Positions 39,900 to 51,458 of a DNA stretch of 64,000 bases are shown in pieces. Within the stretch, counting starts at the first letter, position 1; each line of letters begins with the position of its first letter. Both the position numbers and the translations under genes were made by a program. The notes below the pieces were generated by a model that did no database searches, was not told the DNA's origin, and saw only the letters and a program-made list of their open reading frames with translations. Location: the NCBI GenBank assembly GCA_013398955.1, contig VWPU01008494.1:147909-211908 (forward strand), written 5' to 3'. This stretch comes from Callaeas wilsoni. Taxonomy: Eukaryota; Chordata; Aves; Passeriformes; Callaeidae.

Positions 39900-40457
39900 C
39901 TAAACCATGGCACTGAGTGCCACGTCCAGTCTTTTTTTAAACACATCCAGGGACGGTGACTTCACCACCTCCCTGGGCAGACAATTCCAGCTCACGATCA
40001 CTCCTTCAGTGAAGAATTTCTTTCTGATATCTAACCTAAACTTCCCTTGGTGCAGCTTAAGACTGTGTCCTCTCGTTCTGTCGGTTGTTGCCTGGGAGAA
40101 GAGACTGACCCCCACCCCACTACAACCACCCTTCAGGTAGCTGTAGACAGTGATAAGGTCACCCCTGAGTCTCCTTTTTTCCAGGCTAAACAACCCCAGC
40201 TCCCTCAGCCATTCTTCACAGGGCTTGTGTTCCAAGCCCTTCACCAGCCTTGTTGCCCTCCTCTGGACGCGTTCAAGCATCTCAATATCCTTCCTAAACT
40301 GAAGGGGCCAAAACTGGACACAGCACTCAAGGTGCGGCCTCACCAGGGCCGAGTACAGGGGAAGAATGACTTCCCTCGTCCTGCTGGCCACACTACTCCT
40401 GATACAGGCCAGGGTGCCATTGGCCTTCTTGGCCACCTGGGCACACTGCTGGCTCAT
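39900..40457 (-). pseudogene. CR1 ORF2 C-terminal region, 185 codons open
   Basis: The longest open frame in the window. It starts at an internal methionine ([14 protein letters not shown]) and runs to the natural ORF2 stop after [13 protein letters not shown]. Other family landmarks are [61 protein letters not shown] and [16 protein letters not shown]. This is the conserved domain after the reverse transcriptase in CR1 ORF2. It is open by preservation, not a free-standing gene: the frame upstream is broken and no promoter is evident. Confidence 0.93.
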
Positions 40458-40602
40458 GTTCAGTCAGTTGTTGACCAGTTCCCTCAGGCCCCTTCTGCCT
40501 GGCCACTGTCCAGCCACTGTCCCTAGCCTGTAGTGCTGCAAAAGGTTGCTGGGTTGTTGTGGCCAAAGTGCAGGACTCTGCACTTGGACTTGTTGAACTC
40601 AT

Positions 40603-40955
40603 ATTGTTGGACTCGGCCCATCTATCCAGCCTGTCCAGGTCCCTTTGCAGAGTCCTCCTATCCTCCAGCAGATCGACACATGCTCCCAGTTTGATGTCAT
40701 CTGCAAATTTACTGATGGTGGGCTCAATCCCCACATCGAGATCATCACTGAAGATATTAAACAGGACTGGCCCCAGCACTGATCCCTGGGGGACACCACT
40801 GGTGACTGGCCAGCAACTGGATGCAGCACCATTCACCACCACTCTGGGCCCAGCCATCCAGCCAGTTCTTAACCCAGCAAAGAGTGCACCTGTCCAAGCC
40901 GTGGGCTGCCAGCTTTTCCAGGAGGATGCTGTGGGAGACAGTGTCAAAGGCCTGA
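40603..40955 (-). pseudogene. CR1 reverse transcriptase palm remnant
   Basis: The minus-strand frame carries, in order, the start of the palm (FDTVSHS in a neighbouring frame), [10 protein letters not shown] at 40769-40798, FNIFSDDL, and the catalytic box FADD at 40696-40707, where the two aspartates bind catalytic metal ions in LINE reverse transcriptases. A run of DRLDRWAE follows. Just after, around 40600-40603, a 1-base loss shifts the frame, so an open frame continues downstream only as out-of-register sequence. The upstream fingers and the endonuclease are missing. Confidence 0.92.
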
Positions 40956-41295
40956 ATACAAGAAAAACAAACCAAAGCAACATCTCAAAATGCAGAACTT
41001 TGATAAGTGGTATAGAGTCTCACATTAGAGAGACACCATAAGCCTGCAAGCAGAAGTGAATTGCCTAATACAGTGAGGAGGACACCACAGAGAGGTATGA
41101 TTGACTGGGAGTAGAGGAGGTGAGTTATGCAATTTAGAGAAAGAAAACCAGTTTAATGAGAAATATCTGGCCAGGTGAGAACATCATCCAGCAAGGTCTA
41201 GTAGCAATAGATGGTGAATTGTCCCCAGGGGTGGGGAAAATGGAAAGAAGCCCAAGGTACTCTGGAAACAGGAAAATTAATAAGCAAACAGAATT

Positions 41296-41445
41296 ACCTT
41301 TGGACGCTCTCTAATAGTTTCATATCTTTCTTATATTGTGGTGCCCAAAACTGCACACAATATTCAAAGTGAGGCTGCACCTGTGCAGAGCAGAGTGGGA
41401 CAATCACCTCCCTTGACCTCCAAGGTGTTACTTGTTTTGGTGTCA
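41296..41445 (-). mobile_element. CR1 LINE, old internal fragment
   Basis: The plus strand shows ATTGTGGTGCCCAAAACTGC, CACACAATATTCAAAGTGAGG and AGAGTGGGACAATCACCTCCC. These correspond to the ORF2 segment seen at about 40280-40380 in the larger copy, in the same orientation. It covers the same part of the element as its neighbour and is more diverged, so it is a separate older insertion. It lacks a 3' tail. Confidence 0.85.
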
Positions 41446-42054
41446 GTTCAACCTATATTTCTCTCGATGTTTCTGCTCAGTGATCTGAACTGAAGAATTT
41501 CAAAGCATATTTCCTCTTGTGTGTTCTGGCAAAAAAGCTGGTTGCCGTGGGCTATGTGTGTTGTGTGGGAATTCCTGCCCATGAGGGAGGAGACTGAGGC
41601 CAGTAGTCAAAGGAACTGAAGAGATGGAGATGCTCTTGAAGGTGCTAAGCAGGTGGTAGACTTCTACCAGCAGCTTTTCCAAAATATAAAGTGCAGGAGT
41701 CGAACAGCTCCTGTGGCGGCACCTTACAGCCCTATTTAAATGTACTGGCAGAATGTGCTTTCTCCTAACAGGCTCCAAACTGCTTTATTTCCATTTGAAA
41801 GATGGAAGAAGCCCGTTTCTCCTCTGCTCTAAATAACATCAGCTTGTAATACTTGGTACACACCTTTTCCCTATTTCAGACTCAGGTTACAGAGATGAAG
41901 GTAAAAGTTATTTTGAATTTGCATTTTACCTATGTAAACTGGTTCTGCTTGCATCTTTTTGCATCTTTCTCCTTTGACTTTCTCTGGCAACTACAAAGCC
42001 ACTAGCTCAGTCTTAGTGTGCTTTTTACATCTGGGTGATCAGATCAACACTTTC

Positions 42055-42075
42055 AACACAACAACAACAACAAAA
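42055..42075. repeat. (ACA)n microsatellite
   Basis: About six ACA units followed by AAAATCC. Confidence 0.88.
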
Positions 42076-42226
42076 TCCTACTTTTTTTTCCTTCATCAAA
42101 TACTCTTTAGCTTCCCAGATTAATCTTTTAATTCACAGAATAGCTGGTACACTTCATTCTCCTGACCTCATCCTTAGGTCATACTTAGGAAACGGCTCAT
42201 GGATACCAAGAAATTTTGCACAACTA

Positions 42227-42288
42227 GGAAGGAGAGACAGCTTTTCTCGAAATATAGGAAGAAGGAGAGACAGCCTTTCTTGAAATAT
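42227..42288. repeat. 29-bp tandem duplication, period 33
   Basis: The unit at 42227-42255 (GGAAGGAGAGACAG, CTTTTCTCGAAATAT) recurs at 42260-42288 (AGAAGGAGAGACAG, CCTTTCTTGAAATAT) with three differences. This is a recent local duplication. Confidence 0.92.
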
Positions 42289-43920
42289 CTGCTATTGGCA
42301 AGGGTTAGTCATGGCATATAGAAAATGGTACGATTTGTAACAAAAATCATTGTACATAGGTTTATAAAAGCAATCCTTTCTATTTAGATTTATACAGAGA
42401 TACATAAATAGTTGTATTTTAAATGCTTTCACTTCTGTGGGTTTTTTTCCTGTCAATATTAAAGATGTTGCAGTATTCCTTATGAGTCAAAAGTGCCTTG
42501 TTTCCTTCATATGGAAAATTCATTTGAAAAAAAAAAAACCCTCTCACTACTGTAAAGATCAAGTGTCTATCTCTGGGAGATTGTTACATTCCTTTTTCAG
42601 GAGCCAGGGCTTAACAATGCTGTAGGAAAAAAAAAAAAAGGATCTATATGGCAAATCTTGTAGTACAAGTTTTTGTGGTTAACCGAGGAACATGTCATGA
42701 GTCAAGCCTTTGGAAACAGTTTAGTAATTAAAGACAAATGCTATGACATAACCATTTACACGCAGCAGAAAGATTTTAAGATTAAATCTGGCCTGACCCA
42801 TTGCTCAGCAAGTGTTATCTGGGATTCTTGAAAGTCACTCATTTATTTACATACTAATTTGGCCCACATGTTTTATTAAAAGCAAAACTCTACATTTCTC
42901 AGAGGAGTGAGCTCTAGTCCAGCTCTGGTTAATGAGTTTGGTCAAGCAAGGTAGGGACCTACTCAAATGGGTGCTATATGAAGATACTCATGAAACAGCT
43001 AAGAAAATTTTGGCTTTCAAATACCTTTCCCCCTCTAAAATTTATGCTCTTTCAGTGTATTTATTTCAGCTAGATGAATGACTTCTGTTCAGCTGCACTA
43101 TCAATCATGCACTTGCACTCTACACATGGTAAGTAAGCTGGTCCACAAAGCTAAGTTGTGGAGAAAACAGGTAATTTGGCTAAGGCATCTGGGCCCTCCC
43201 TGAAGGGGAAAAAAGTGTATGAATGTAACCACTCGACACCCTCCTATGTGCATTTCAAGATATTGCTGGATGCGAATTCTGCTCCATGTAATCACTGAGC
43301 ATAAGTCTACTTCCCTCTTGTTCAGCCAGAATCACCTTGCCACCAGTTCAGCTATCTGAATTCCTTCTGCTGGGGATGTGCTGAAAAGAAGAAAGAAGCT
43401 TTATATGGACGGAGTATGGGAAAGAAATAATGCAACACTTGCTGACAGGAAAGCACCAACAAGAGAAGAAGATCAAGGTGTAAAATGCTTCTGACCTGGC
43501 ATTGCCAAAACAGAGCAGTAAAGCTGTAAGATTGATGACTAAAAAAATTTGAATAGAAATAGAGAAAAGATTCTTTTGGCTATTAAATTCTGGGCTACTT
43601 TCCTTCCCTGCTTTGTTCTCTTTTGTCAGTGAGATGAACAGTGTGAGCTAATGGAAAAGAAGGGACTGGAAAACAACGAAACACACAAGATGAAGGAGGA
43701 CTAAATTTGATGTTTCTGCAGGAGAACAGGGAGTTGTTCCAAATGAAAACAAGTTGCCCAAAAAGATTTTTATCTTCCTAGCCAAAAAGGGATCATACTC
43801 CTTTTGTGCAGGGCAGGGAATTTCTGAAGTAGAGTGTTGTAAGCAGCTGTCAGGAAGGAAAGGTTAGGCTTTACCGTAAGCTGGTCCTCACGCATAAAAG
43901 CTTCTAATGACCTGTGAAGC

Positions 43921-44565
43921 TTCCTCTCCTCAGGCAGTGCCTACTCCCACTGAGACATAAGACAGAGCATCACACTGACACTGGGCAGGCGCCTGTGTGC
44001 AGGCAGCCAGGGTGATCTCTCAGCACGCCTTGGGGAGCACCAGCTGTCAGTGCTTGTGTGGGAAGGGAAGCACTTTAGGAGACACAAGTTGAGAAGAAAA
44101 AAAATAAAAATGCATTGCCTCAGGTACAGGTGAGTGCCCAGGTGGACTTGTCCACAGGGTTGGAGCTAGCTGCTAATGCCTGCTCGGGATAAGTGGAAAG
44201 CAGTGCCTGATCCCTCTGTTCTGCTATGGAAGGTCTCAGCCAGCTACAATGCAGTTGTCAGGGTTGAAGTCGCAGGTGAGGACAGAGAAATAATTTCCCT
44301 CAAAGCCTCAACCTGTTTGGATCTTGTTGCCTTCATAGTACTGCAATTGTCACCCCTCAGCCCTGAGGCAGGCTTGCTGGACTGCCAGGAGCTGTGACTG
44401 GGAACACTTGGTTGTGCCACAGCCCCAGTCCTCCATGGCCGACTTCAAGTTAAAAAAGGTGACCCGTTCTGTACAGAGCAGGAGCTTTTGCAGGACCACA
44501 CTGACACTGGCACAGCTCTCTGAGCAGAAGTGTGCTTGACTCCAGAGTCACAGAATCACAGAATC
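43921..44565 (+). repeat. 645-bp direct duplicate, copy 1
   Basis: This block begins TTCCTCTCCTCAGGCAGTGC and ends in the CR1 tail units CACAGAATCACAGAATC, immediately before the N at 44566. The same 645 bases recur at 44567-45211 with no difference that I can find by reading (offset 646). Both copies contain the same palindrome CAGGCGCCTG (43986-43995) and the same 73-codon open frame (44176-44397), which I do not recognise. Identity ends exactly at the N, so this is probably an assembly overlap and not a genomic duplication. Confidence 0.95.
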
Positions 44566-44566
44566 N
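44566..44566. other. Single ambiguous base (assembly join)
   Basis: The only N in the window. It sits exactly between two identical 645-bp blocks and inside the low-complexity tail of a CR1 element. A one-base N is a common placeholder where a scaffolder abuts two contigs of unknown or negative gap size. Confidence 0.95.
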
Positions 44567-45211
44567 TTCCTCTCCTCAGGCAGTGCCTACTCCCACTGAG
44601 ACATAAGACAGAGCATCACACTGACACTGGGCAGGCGCCTGTGTGCAGGCAGCCAGGGTGATCTCTCAGCACGCCTTGGGGAGCACCAGCTGTCAGTGCT
44701 TGTGTGGGAAGGGAAGCACTTTAGGAGACACAAGTTGAGAAGAAAAAAAATAAAAATGCATTGCCTCAGGTACAGGTGAGTGCCCAGGTGGACTTGTCCA
44801 CAGGGTTGGAGCTAGCTGCTAATGCCTGCTCGGGATAAGTGGAAAGCAGTGCCTGATCCCTCTGTTCTGCTATGGAAGGTCTCAGCCAGCTACAATGCAG
44901 TTGTCAGGGTTGAAGTCGCAGGTGAGGACAGAGAAATAATTTCCCTCAAAGCCTCAACCTGTTTGGATCTTGTTGCCTTCATAGTACTGCAATTGTCACC
45001 CCTCAGCCCTGAGGCAGGCTTGCTGGACTGCCAGGAGCTGTGACTGGGAACACTTGGTTGTGCCACAGCCCCAGTCCTCCATGGCCGACTTCAAGTTAAA
45101 AAAGGTGACCCGTTCTGTACAGAGCAGGAGCTTTTGCAGGACCACACTGACACTGGCACAGCTCTCTGAGCAGAAGTGTGCTTGACTCCAGAGTCACAGA
45201 ATCACAGAATC
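44567..45211 (+). repeat. 645-bp direct duplicate, copy 2
   Basis: Same sequence as 43921-44565. Here the CR1 tail at the right end continues without interruption into CACAGAATGGTTTGGGCTGG, so this copy joins naturally to its right flank, while copy 1 joins naturally to its left flank. That complementary pattern is what two overlapping contig ends would give. The 73-codon frame at 44822-45043 repeats copy 1 and is not an independent gene. Confidence 0.95.
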
Positions 45212-45262
45212 ACAGAATGGTTTGGGCTGGAAGGGACCTTAACGACCACCTAGTTCCAAAAG
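45191..45262 (-). mobile_element. CR1 LINE 3'-tail fragment
   Basis: Tail units GAGTCACAGAATCACAGAAT followed by GGTTTGGGCTGGAAGGGACC and TTAACGACCACCTAGTTCC. Only about 70 bp of the element is present. The left part of this tail also appears at 44545-44565 at the end of duplicate copy 1. Confidence 0.92.
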
Positions 45263-46423
45263 TCAAGGCACCTCATTGCAGTGTGTGTCCACTTTGCAAA
45301 TAAAGAACTAGGTCCCCTAGCCCTAAAACTTCAAAAATTGGTATGAAAATGGTTGCAGCATAAGACAATATCTTCTAACATGTGTTTTTCACTTTTTCAT
45401 GCATCTGCAGATCAAATAGAGGTGCAGAAGAGTGGCTTTCTCTATTAGACAGTGCAAATTTTCTTTAATTTATTTGCTTAGGAGAGGTGAAATCTGATTC
45501 AAAGATGCTTTTGCCATTAGTAAGTGCTTGGCAGTGGTATTTAAAACAGCTCTTTTCTATCTGTGGCAGCTTTTACCTTTGCTTAAGCCTCACAAACCCA
45601 AGATTTACAAGCTAATGAACACTAACTGACAATACATAGACGATACCCTGTGCACTGGCTCTTTGGTGTAGATAACTAAGGCTTGTGAGTTTACTCTCAA
45701 ACTGACTGCCTAAGCTTGGATATCTGCTGAGATACTTTATCCTTTTATGAGGGTGAATCCAGAGTGCACTGAGTAATGCATAATAAAATTAGTTTGAGAG
45801 AGGAAAAAAGAGAGCAAAAAGATAAGCACGGTAAAATAAGCTCAAATGACTTCACTGTTCAGTAATGACTCCTACCAAATAACTGCATTGTAGTTTTATC
45901 TTTCCAACCAAGACTGTGTTAATGCTCTAAAATTAAATCTCTTGTGAAAGTTATCTGGAATTTCTCAAACAAGTTTTAAAGGGGTTTATTTTTTCATCAG
46001 AGGTCATGCCTCAAGAATTTGTAGGAATTCCGCCTGGAAAGTAATAATCAGTGGAAACTGGCAGTCAAAGCTAATTTATATTACTCTTCCAGATAAAAAT
46101 TCCTTCCGTCTTAGACCTGCATTTCAAAAAAGATGATTATCACTCTTGAGAGAATACATCAGTGAAAAAAGAGAAGGAATGACTTAAGAGATGTCTCTCC
46201 TGCATCTGTAGATTTGGGGTTTAGGGTGGCTTTTTTATAATCCTTCCTTCTGAAATGTGTGAAGGACAGACAAAAGGGCAGGAAAGGGAGAAGGAGAGGT
46301 ATGTGTGAGGAGACACCAAAGCAAGCTTAAGAAATCAGCTGTCTGGTAATTTCCCAGGAATTTCAGAACAAGTGACTTCAAAGCAGGTTCTAAGACACTT
46401 CACCAAATAGTGATGCTAGGGCC

Positions 46424-46443
46424 TTTTTTTTTTTTTTTTTTTT
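46424..46443. repeat. Poly(T) run, 20 bases
   Basis: The longest homopolymer in the window. On the minus strand it reads as poly(A), but I do not recognise a retroposed transcript next to it. Confidence 0.95.
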
Positions 46444-47323
46444 CCTGCTTGTGGTGTCATTCAACGTCTGTCACTACTGCGTCTGCCTTTGTGGCAACAC
46501 TCAGTGTGATAGGTTAACTGCTGGTAGAGGAAAAGTACAACCATCTCTTCTTAACTTAAAAAAGATTCCAACTTTGCATGCTGGTGGGAAAGTTGTCACT
46601 CACTGGCTCTTGAACTCCCCCCCACACCACCAGCACTGGGCAGAAGCTGAAATGGCAAGGTTCCTGATGCATTTGGAGAGCGGATCCTGGACCTGTCTGT
46701 GGGTGAAAGAGAATCAAAGGAGTGTGTGCTCATAAGGTCAGAAGAGCAGGAGGTGGGACGAAATCAAAATGAGGGCATCTTTGGCCATGACACCTTAGGT
46801 GTCTGTCATGTACCTTCACATGTGCTCTCTCCATGTGCTGGCCCTGCTGGCAGACACTGCTGCCTTCAAAGTCCCAAACTGTCGTCAAAAGTGGCATCAG
46901 TGTGTTCTGGTGTTTGATGTTCATCGTCTTCTGCACGGCAGCGTGGAGTGGTGGGCAGAGCAGCTTGTGCTTGGTTTGTCAGCAGCCTTGTGGCTGAAGC
47001 ACTGATCAGCTGACAGCAGCACCAGCTCGCAGGATCTGCTTGCAGAAAAGCGCTTCAAACAACCCCACGCAAAGGCAGCGCGAGGCTGTTTGTTAACTGG
47101 ATCTTAGCCTGAGATGTTGCCAAATGCTACACAGCCCATATGCACATTACAAAACAACAGGGTTTTGCTGCTCTCCTGCAGAGTCATGCTAGATCAGATA
47201 TTTTCCTGTTCAAGCACAAAACAGAATATTTGCAAATATGGGAAGCCTTCTATTTATTACAAATGTAATCTTTTTTTATTGTTATGTTTCAACAAGTTTT
47301 TTTTCTTCAATCTCTCAGTGTTG

Positions 47324-47346
47324 CACACACGTGTATGTGTGTGTGT
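47324..47346. repeat. Alternating CA/TG tract
   Basis: CACACACGTGTATGTGTGTG and two further bases: purine-pyrimidine alternation that switches from CA to TG around a central ACGTGT. Such tracts can adopt Z-DNA in vitro. Confidence 0.88.
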
Positions 47347-49499
47347 TTATTTTCTCCACAGAATTCCAAATCATAATTTTGGTGTAAGGCCATCAATAAC
47401 CCCATGAGCTTCAGAGAGTAGGTAATCCTTTAGGAGTGGAAACAGAAGACAGATTTTCTTCCAACGGTGAGCTCATTCCTAGGTCACCATTGAAAGCAGA
47501 GAGGGAAACATGCTCCAAAATAAACAACGGTTTGAACTCGAAAGCATTTTTCTTTTAGGGTGCCCAGCTTTGCATGAAGGAATTCCTGTGAATTCTCCTT
47601 GAATGTTTTGAGGGCTGTTTTGGTTTCCCAGGCCATTAGCGTGCATTTCCAGAAAACACTGCGACAATGCACTGACTCTGTGATACCCTTTGAAGAGGAG
47701 CATTTAAAAGAAATATGTAAACAAGTCCCTCACAGGGTCACAGTTGCAGCTGCTCGGAGGAGTGGGGAACACGGGGTGAACACAAAACCAGTTAAGAACA
47801 ATGCAAATAAAGACCATGACTTAGTGAGTGAGACAAACCTCAGTGAGTGCCATGCAGTTTAGCTTCTCCTAACCCAGAGTTTAGCAGCAGGTCTTGGCTA
47901 GCAGATAACTGTGTAGACCTCATTTGTAGACACTTAGAATCCTTTTCCAATTAATAAAATATTAAATAAGCTGTGTTAAATAAAATACAGTTCCAGGTAG
48001 GTGGCAGAGGACTGATTAATGAAAATTCCAAATTGGTTGCCCTTAATTAAACAAGAAAAGGCACCTGCTCGTGAAGGCCACACATGTGAGGAGTACCAGG
48101 TTGTGCAGTACCACGTGAGGACTTCCTGGAGGGACTCCTTACCACACTGAGTGATTTCTGTGGCAAAGGAAATCCCAGATGTGAAAAAACTAGGCAGTGT
48201 TCCAGTGACCTGGCTTTCATTGAAAGGGATATGTGCCTTTTGGAATTTCAGGTCAGTGACTGGTAGGATACAGGTTGCCTCTGATTTTAAGGCAGCTGGT
48301 TGACAACTACCTGTGGCAGGAAGCAGCAGGAGAAACCATCCCCCTGACAGAACAAAGTATTTGGTTTATAAAGAAGGAGAATAAACAGTTGGATGAAGTC
48401 AGATATTCCCAGTGGAGCACTCCAATGCAGAATATGGATGGACTCATCTGCAGTGACCAAGCAAACCCATCCCTGGTAAGTGAGGTTAGGCAGGAACCAG
48501 GATTCACCTGTAGGTGAGGACACAGACAGTGATTGAGGTGGAGTTACGGTCCTTTCTCTGAAGGGAGAGAGGATGGGAAGGAATCAACACACCTATTAAC
48601 TGAGTGAGAGGTTTTTCACTTGTATTTCTAGGTGTTTAAAAGTTAGGGCACTTTGCTGCTGTTGGGAAATAGGCAGTCTTTAATTTGTCTTTAGACTTGG
48701 ATGCAAAATTATGGGAGAGCTCTTTTCAGAAAAAAAGCAGAGGTTCAATATGACAGTGTTCCACTAATTTGTCCTGGCTTTATGAAATTGGTCTTGCTGA
48801 TTTTTTTTTCTGAAGTTGATGTATTTCTTTTCTGCATTTTTTGAATGAAAATGTTTCATTGTTTGATAAGCAAAACTGCTTTTCTTTTCAAATATCACCT
48901 ACTTTTAATAAAATTAAAAAAAGTGAATTTGAAACTACGGAAAAAGAAGCTGTCAGTGAATAAGAAAAGTTATTCATACATTTGTTTCAGACACCTTAAT
49001 CTCAAATTACCCTTCTGACTCATGCTCAGCTTTGTCCTGCTTAGGCAGAAGCATGCTTATGGGGTTGAAAGCTGGGTCCACTGAGGGCCTCCTTCCTCCC
49101 TCCTGAATGGAGGCACAGGAAACTTGTCTTAACTGTATTTCCTCTCATCCATCCATCTGCCTTGGATACAAGGGGTGGACTCCATCCAACTCATTCAGTG
49201 ATCTGCTCTCAAAGGTCTTTTAAAATATGCTGTCAAATAAACAGATTATTTAACTCCTGCTAATCAAATCAAATAGCCCATAGCTATCTTTAAAAAATAA
49301 ATACTTTCTCACATAGTGATTTCTTCACTCCCAGCTCTCTAACTACACCTACCATCACTATCTAGGACTTTGCAACAATAACCTCCTATTCTCCTTATAA
49401 GAATAATTGCCATGATGATGATTATTTTAACAAAATAATACAGCTGTGGAGAAGAAGCAAATCATACAGATGCATAAGCATTAAATTTAATAGGTAAGT

Positions 49500-49632
49500 C
49501 CTCACTGGAGATAATCAAGAACTGTCTGGACAAAATCCTGTGCAATGTGCTCTGGGATGACTCTGCTTGAGCAGGGAGGTTGGATCAGTGACCCACTGTG
49601 ATCCCTTCCAACCTAACCCATTCTGTGAATAA
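49500..49632 (+). mobile_element. CR1 LINE 3'-end fragment, plus strand
   Basis: The only CR1 copy in forward orientation. It holds the last 21 codons of ORF2 (EIIKNCLDKILCNVLWDDSA, stop TGA at 49568-49570), then GCAGGGAGGTTGGATCAGTG, ACCCACTGTGATCCCTTCC, AACCTAACCCATTCTGTGA, which is the canonical CR1 3' end. Truncated at the 5' side at about 49500. Confidence 0.93.
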
Positions 49633-51441
49633 TTATTTAAGAAAAAAAATTAAGTAGAATTGTTTACTTGCCCCCTCATATTAGAGTTCAGACAGAGTCA
49701 TCACCTCAGAGAGGTTATGGGGGATCTGCTGAGACCAGCCAGACACACTTCCTGCAGAGGATGGTTTTCTGGGCTTATGACTCCCCTGGTAGAGGCATCC
49801 TGAACTGCCGGGAGGAGAATGGTCTGTCTGCAGTCACTGCTGGGAAGAGGAGATGTGTCACTGGTGTCGTGGCAATCTGCTCTTTCCTGAGTGACTTGCC
49901 ACCTTGTCCTTGACTTTTTATTCTTCAGGGCTTCCTTTGTCACCAAGGTTCTGCACATTACTGTTGGTCATGAATAGGTGCTTTTTTAATCCCTCTGTTT
50001 AAACTCCAATCAGTCTTCTTTGAATAATTGCAATCACAGGAGCAAAACCCTGTCCTGGCAGGACTGAAGAGAGACACTTTGAATTTCCCAGTACATGATA
50101 ATTGGTTGGGTTTTGTACCAGTTGCTGTTCTAAGGGGTTCAGTGAAGAGACCAGCCACGACTAACGATCTTTGTAGGTTCTTTGTAGACCCTGGGACTGC
50201 GGGCTTGAGACCTGGGCTTTAACCCAAGCTCTCATTTCTCATGCTGCTGTGCAGGTCTGGTCTGCACCTCAGTGGCAGCAGGCAGAGGCAAAGCAGCTTC
50301 TCAGACAGGCAAATAGAAATGCAGTTTTAGGATGTGTTTGAAAGCGATTTTTACTGCCACAAGCTTTGGATGATCATACAGAGGATTTAAGGAGCTTGGT
50401 AAGTCTAACAAGCAGTACAGACAACATCATGGTGAACATTCAAAACCCCATTTTAAGTCTGTTTCTCTGTTTTCAGAGAAGACAGTATGTGGGATTTTTT
50501 TGCTTTCTAAATCGTTCTTTCTTCATTTTCTTCCCTGGCTACTGCAAAAATACAGTGGACTCTTACCTCTGTCTTCCTGTGCTGGCCTCCCACTCTCCAG
50601 AACTTTGACATTTGTACCTGCCTTTCAGCAGAGAGCCGGACAGTCAGCTGAACAACCTACGTTCTGTGCTTATTTACTGCCAGAGTGCTCTCAGCAAGGT
50701 CACCACTCAGGATGAGGGGAGAGATGTTCACCCTGGAACCTCTGGCAAATGACTTTATGGGTGATATAATCCAGTTGCAGATCCTGATTTATGGAAGGGA
50801 ACTGGGCTGTGATGAGCAAATTATAGCTCCCAGCACATATTCCAACTTCTGCGTTCAGGCAGGAGCTTTTAGAGATTAATTTGTACTTTCCTGAAAGTGG
50901 TAACATTTTCTTGATGGGGAACTGGAGAGGAAGAGAGGACTTTTTTCTCTTACATTAAGATTTTTTCGAAAGAGGGCAGGTAGGATGAAGAAAAGTCACT
51001 ACAGTTCAGTTTCAGGGGTTTTTTTCCATCCTTTATAAGTTCCCACCAGTCTGTAATTTTCACTCCTCATTTCTGCCTATTCCTGAACTGTTACTGTCTG
51101 CACCAGAAGGTGAATCAGGCTTTTCCTTTGTAATTACATCTTAATAAAGAGTCATGGGTACATTGTCTCATACTGTCCAACATCACTGTGAATCAACTGG
51201 CAAAAACTTCTGTAAAAACACCTGAGACACCTCTAGGAAATGATGGCATTACAATGACAATAAGGTGATGATGATGTTCCAGTACCGGTGATACATAAGG
51301 GGAGGCAGATCAGATCCTGTTTTAACAATTTCTGCAACCTCAATTTATTTTCACCATTTGTTTCTGTCTAGGTTCAGGACCAAAGATGCCATTGAATCCT
51401 TTAAAATTAATTTAAAGGCATTTCAGGCAAGGGAAGCTACC

Positions 51442-51458
51442 AAAAAAAAAAAAAAAAA
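51442..51458. repeat. Poly(A) run, 17 bases
   Basis: Uninterrupted A run; no recognisable retroposed body upstream. Confidence 0.93.

Larger units (their letters stand above)
39821..40955 (-). mobile_element. CR1 LINE, largest copy in the window
   Basis: About 1.1 kb on the minus strand. The tail AGAATCACAGAATGAACTAG with GGTTGGAAAGGACC lies at the left edge (39821). The body reads through the ORF2 C-terminus and into the reverse transcriptase palm, stopping at about 40955 within the 'AFDTVSHS' block, where similarity ends abruptly. The endonuclease domain and ORF1 are absent, a typical 5' truncation. No target-site duplication is evident, as expected for CR1. The coding frame is broken in at least two places between 40457 and 40603. 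Confidence 0.96.
41446..43920. other. Unique noncoding DNA
   Basis: No recognised exon or mobile element. Contains (ACA)n at 42055-42075, a two-copy 29-bp tandem repeat at 42227-42288, and A-runs at 42527-42538 and 42627-42639. Confidence 0.6.
45263..49499. other. Unique noncoding DNA
   Basis: No recognised exon. Contains a 20-base poly(T) run (46424-46443) and an alternating CA/TG tract (47324-47346). Short open frames on both strands at 46451-47005, 47479-47862 and 48275-48523 overlap each other and show no known domain. Confidence 0.58.

Noticed and set aside
40047..41041. Plus-strand open frames of about 160 codons
   Set aside because: They are antisense shadows of the CR1 ORF2 remnant on the minus strand.
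44176..45043. Two identical 73-codon plus-strand open frames (44176-44397 and 44822-45043), looking like a duplicated small gene
   Set aside because: They are the same sequence inside the 645-bp block repeated around the N. The peptide matches no family I know, and the duplication is probably an assembly artefact.
46424..46735. Poly(T) followed by an open frame, considered as a processed pseudogene on the minus strand
   Set aside because: The minus-strand sequence next to the run has no recognisable coding content and I see no flanking target duplication.
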